Assembly: GCF_020194175.1 (NCBI RefSeq)
Contig: NZ_JADYVX010000009.1
Span: 186,001 to 250,000, forward strand
Length of the DNA: 64,000 nt
Source of the DNA: Bradyrhizobium sp. BRP22
Lineage (GTDB): Bacteria > Pseudomonadota > Alphaproteobacteria > Rhizobiales > Xanthobacteraceae
Direction: 5' to 3'
Numbering within the stretch: position 1 is the stretch's first letter; each line of letters opens with the position of its first letter. Of this stretch, positions 62,157-64,000 are shown one piece after another. Position numbers and translations under genes: made by a program. The notes below the pieces were generated by a model, which saw only the letters and a program-made list of their open reading frames with translations, did not search any database and was not told the origin of the DNA.

Positions 62157-63560
62157 ATGCCGCCTCGTCTCGTTGTCCGAGATATCGCCCTGTTCGAACG
62201 TCCGGTCAGCTTTGCCCGGCCGTTCCGGTTTGGCGCGGTCGTGGTCAACGCCGCGCGTCAAGCCTTCGTGCGGGTTGAGATCGAGGTCGAGGGGCAGGGC
62301 CGGGCGGTCGGCGCGAGCGCGGAATTCCTGGTGCCGAAATGGTTCGACAAGCGGCCGGAACTCGCACCGCAACAGACGGTGGACGAACTCCGGCGCTCGC
62401 TCTTGATCGCGCGGGAGCTGTATCTCGCGCATTCCAGCTTCGAGACAGCGTTCGGTCTGCATGCGGCGTGCATCGGCGCACAGGTCGACGCCTGCGCGCG
62501 CGACGACATACCGCCGCTCGCGGCAGCCTATGGGCCTGCGGAAATCGACAAGGCGATCCTCGATGCGCTGCTGCGCGCGGTCGGTGCCAACTTTTTCGAC
62601 GGCATGGCGCGGAACATTGCCGGCATCGATGCACGGCTGTCGCGCGATCTGGAGGACGGTGACATCGTGGCGTTCCTTGCCGGGCGCAAGCGGCTCGAGC
62701 GCGTCGCGATCCGGCACACCGTTGGCCTCGACGACAAGATCGAAGGCGAGGGCGGCGTTGCCGACGCCAAGGAAAATGCCGGCGCGCGCTATTTCAAGCT
62801 CAAGCTCAATGGCGATCCCGAGCATGACGCGGCGCGGCTGATCCGGATCGGCAACGAGCTCGCGACGCTGCCGCACGACTACAAGATCACGCTCGACGCC
62901 AACGAGCAATATGCCGATGTTGCGGCGCTCGGCGCACTGGTCGATCGTCTTGACAACGACAGCGCATTGCAGCCGATCGCCGCAAGGCTGCTCTATATCG
63001 AGCAGCCGATGCCGCGCGACATCACCAAGGCCTCGGCGCTGGGTGCGCTGGCGGCGCGCGGCTTCATCATCGACGAGGCCGATGATTCCTACGATGCGTT
63101 CCCGGAGGCGCGGGCGCTCGGCTATCGCGGCATCTCCTCGAAATCCTGCAAGGGCATTTACAAGTCGATCGTCAATGCGACGCGCGCGGCCAAATGGAGC
63201 GCGGATGGCGTGGCGTATTTTATCACCGGCGAGGACCTGACCTGCCAGGCGGGGCTCGCCGTGCAGCAGGATCTGGCGCTCGGCGCGCTGATCGGCGTCA
63301 CCCATGCCGAGCGCAACGGGCATCACTATGTCGACGGTTTTGCGGCGACGCCCGCGGCCGAGGCGGAGGCGTTTCTGTCGGCGCATCCCGATCTCTACGT
63401 GCACGACGGCGGCAAGGTGCGCCTCGCCATCCATGACGGCGATCTGCTGACGGGATCGCTGACGACGCCGGGCTTTGCCACTTCCGTGCATCCGGACCGG
63501 TCCACTTTGTCGCCGCTCGCGCGGCCAACGACAAGAATTCTGCAGGAGCAAGCACTATGA
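62157..63560 (+). CDS. Enolase superfamily enzyme (mandelate racemase/muconate lactonizing type)
   Basis: This 467-residue protein belongs to the enolase superfamily, which abstracts a proton next to a carboxylate with magnesium help. Likely active-site residues are Lys in FKLKLNGD, Asp in TLDANEQ, Glu in YIEQPM, Asp in IIDEADDS and Lys in SSKSCKGI. It is about 90 residues longer than the usual family member, mostly in the N-terminal part. It follows the transporter ATPase by 6 nt and overlaps the oxidoreductase gene by 4 nt, so it is part of the transporter operon. The substrate is probably what the transporter imports. Confidence 0.87.
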   Translation: MPPRLVVRDIALFERPVSFARPFRFGAVVVNAARQAFVRVEIEVEGQGRAVGASAEFLVPKWFDKRPELAPQQTVDELRRSLLIARELYLAHSSFETAFGLHAACIGAQVDACARDDIPPLAAAYGPAEIDKAILDALLRAVGANFFDGMARNIAGIDARLSRDLEDGDIVAFLAGRKRLERVAIRHTVGLDDKIEGEGGVADAKENAGARYFKLKLNGDPEHDAARLIRIGNELATLPHDYKITLDANEQYADVAALGALVDRLDNDSALQPIAARLLYIEQPMPRDITKASALGALAARGFIIDEADDSYDAFPEARALGYRGISSKSCKGIYKSIVNATRAAKWSADGVAYFITGEDLTCQAGLAVQQDLALGALIGVTHAERNGHHYVDGFAATPAAEAEAFLSAHPDLYVHDGGKVRLAIHDGDLLTGSLTTPGFATSVHPDRSTLSPLARPTTRILQEQAL

Positions 63561-64000
63561 CCACCAAGCGTCTCGGCCTGATCATGAACGGCGTCACAGG
63601 CCGGATGGGGCTCAACCAGCATCTGATCCGCTCGATCGTCGCGATCCGCAATCAGGGCGGGGTGCTGCTCTCGAACGGCGACCGCATCATGCCGGATCCG
63701 ATCCTGGTCGGCCGCGATGCCGAGAAGGTCGGCGCGCTCGCAAAGCGCTTCGAGATCGCCCGCGTCACCACCGACCTCGACAAGGCGCTGGCCAATCCCG
63801 ATGACACCGTGTTCTTCGATGCCGCGACTACCCAGGCGCGGCCCTCACTGCTGACCAAGGCGATCAACGCCGGCAAGCATGTCTATTGCGAGAAGCCGAT
63901 CGCGACCAATCTGGACGAAGCGATTGCGGTGGTGAGGCTCGCCAACGCCAAGGGCCTCAAGCACGGCACGGTGCAGGACAAGCTGTTCCTGCCCGGCTTG
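63557..64000 (+). CDS. Gfo/Idh/MocA family oxidoreductase, truncated by the window edge
   Basis: Only the first 148 codons are present. The N-terminus reads RLGLIMNGVTGRMGL, a nucleotide-binding Rossmann start. The conserved EKP motif (HVYCEKPIA) is at about residue 115, with the preceding DAATTQARPSLL block. This family oxidises or reduces sugars and sugar acids with NAD(P). The ATG overlaps the stop of the enolase-superfamily gene by 4 nt. The remaining part lies outside the window. Confidence 0.85.
   Translation, partial: MTTKRLGLIMNGVTGRMGLNQHLIRSIVAIRNQGGVLLSNGDRIMPDPILVGRDAEKVGALAKRFEIARVTTDLDKALANPDDTVFFDAATTQARPSLLTKAINAGKHVYCEKPIATNLDEAIAVVRLANAKGLKHGTVQDKLFLPGL

Noticed and set aside
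61269..63551. Long open frame antisense to the transporter ATPase and enolase-type genes
   Set aside because: Sequence is low in family motifs and is explained by high GC3 in the sense genes, which have clear motifs.

Overview
The window is high-GC alphaproteobacterial chromosome, most likely Bradyrhizobium or a close relative. This is inferred from codon usage, from a nitrate assimilation cluster with a single-domain globin between the transporter and the reductase, from many solute transporters with catabolic enzymes, and from intergenic palindromic repeat families typical of that genus. I see no rRNA, tRNA, CRISPR array, prophage, transposase or integrase. About 55 protein genes are supported, and one is cut by the right edge.

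Layout: 0.2-3.8 kb, a CoA-transferase, zinc alcohol dehydrogenase and isopropylmalate/tartrate dehydrogenase-like trio behind a perfect FNR/FixK-type box. 4.0-5.3 kb, a divergent XRE regulator and a small unknown protein. 5.3-9.9 kb, DctA plus a complete TRAP transporter. 10-12.3 kb, a serine hydrolase divergent from an intradiol dioxygenase. 12.4-20.3 kb, the nitrate assimilation operon (sigma-54 promoter, nrtABC, globin, FAD reductase, nasC). 20.5-21.4 kb, an SMP-30 protein.

21.6-32.8 kb is the most interesting region. A response regulator and a 1122-residue hybrid histidine kinase, whose N-terminal half is an NCS1-type permease, are transcribed divergently from urtABCDE-fmdA-fmdB (urea/amide ABC transporter and formamidase). 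A perfect 8-bp palindrome lies in the shared promoter. This looks like a transporter-type sensor controlling uptake and hydrolysis of urea or short amides.

32.9-42 kb holds a CBS protein, a ModE-like one-component regulator divergent from an aldehyde dehydrogenase, an aldo/keto reductase, an EamA exporter, a second alcohol dehydrogenase, a PPK2 kinase and an FAH-family hydrolase. 42-43.2 kb has no gene but is dense in repeats, including a 104-nt nested hairpin. 43.2-47.8 kb has an Lrp regulator divergent from an AceE-like 2-oxoacid dehydrogenase E1, then an aldehyde dehydrogenase. 47.9-51.6 kb is a sugar-acid set (lactonase, uronate dehydrogenase-like, IlvD/Edd dehydratase). 51.6-58.1 kb has an enoyl-CoA hydratase, a ferredoxin-reductase-like flavoprotein, two PfkB kinases and glutamate dehydrogenase overlapping a VOC protein. 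58.4-64 kb has a TetR regulator and a NitT/TauT-type ABC transporter fused in operon form to an enolase-superfamily enzyme and a Gfo/Idh/MocA oxidoreductase.

Most of the window is nitrogen and carbon scavenging: nitrate, urea/amides, dicarboxylates, sugar acids and aromatics. Family-level calls are usually secure; exact substrates usually are not. No database search was possible, so gene names rest on recognised motifs and gene order.
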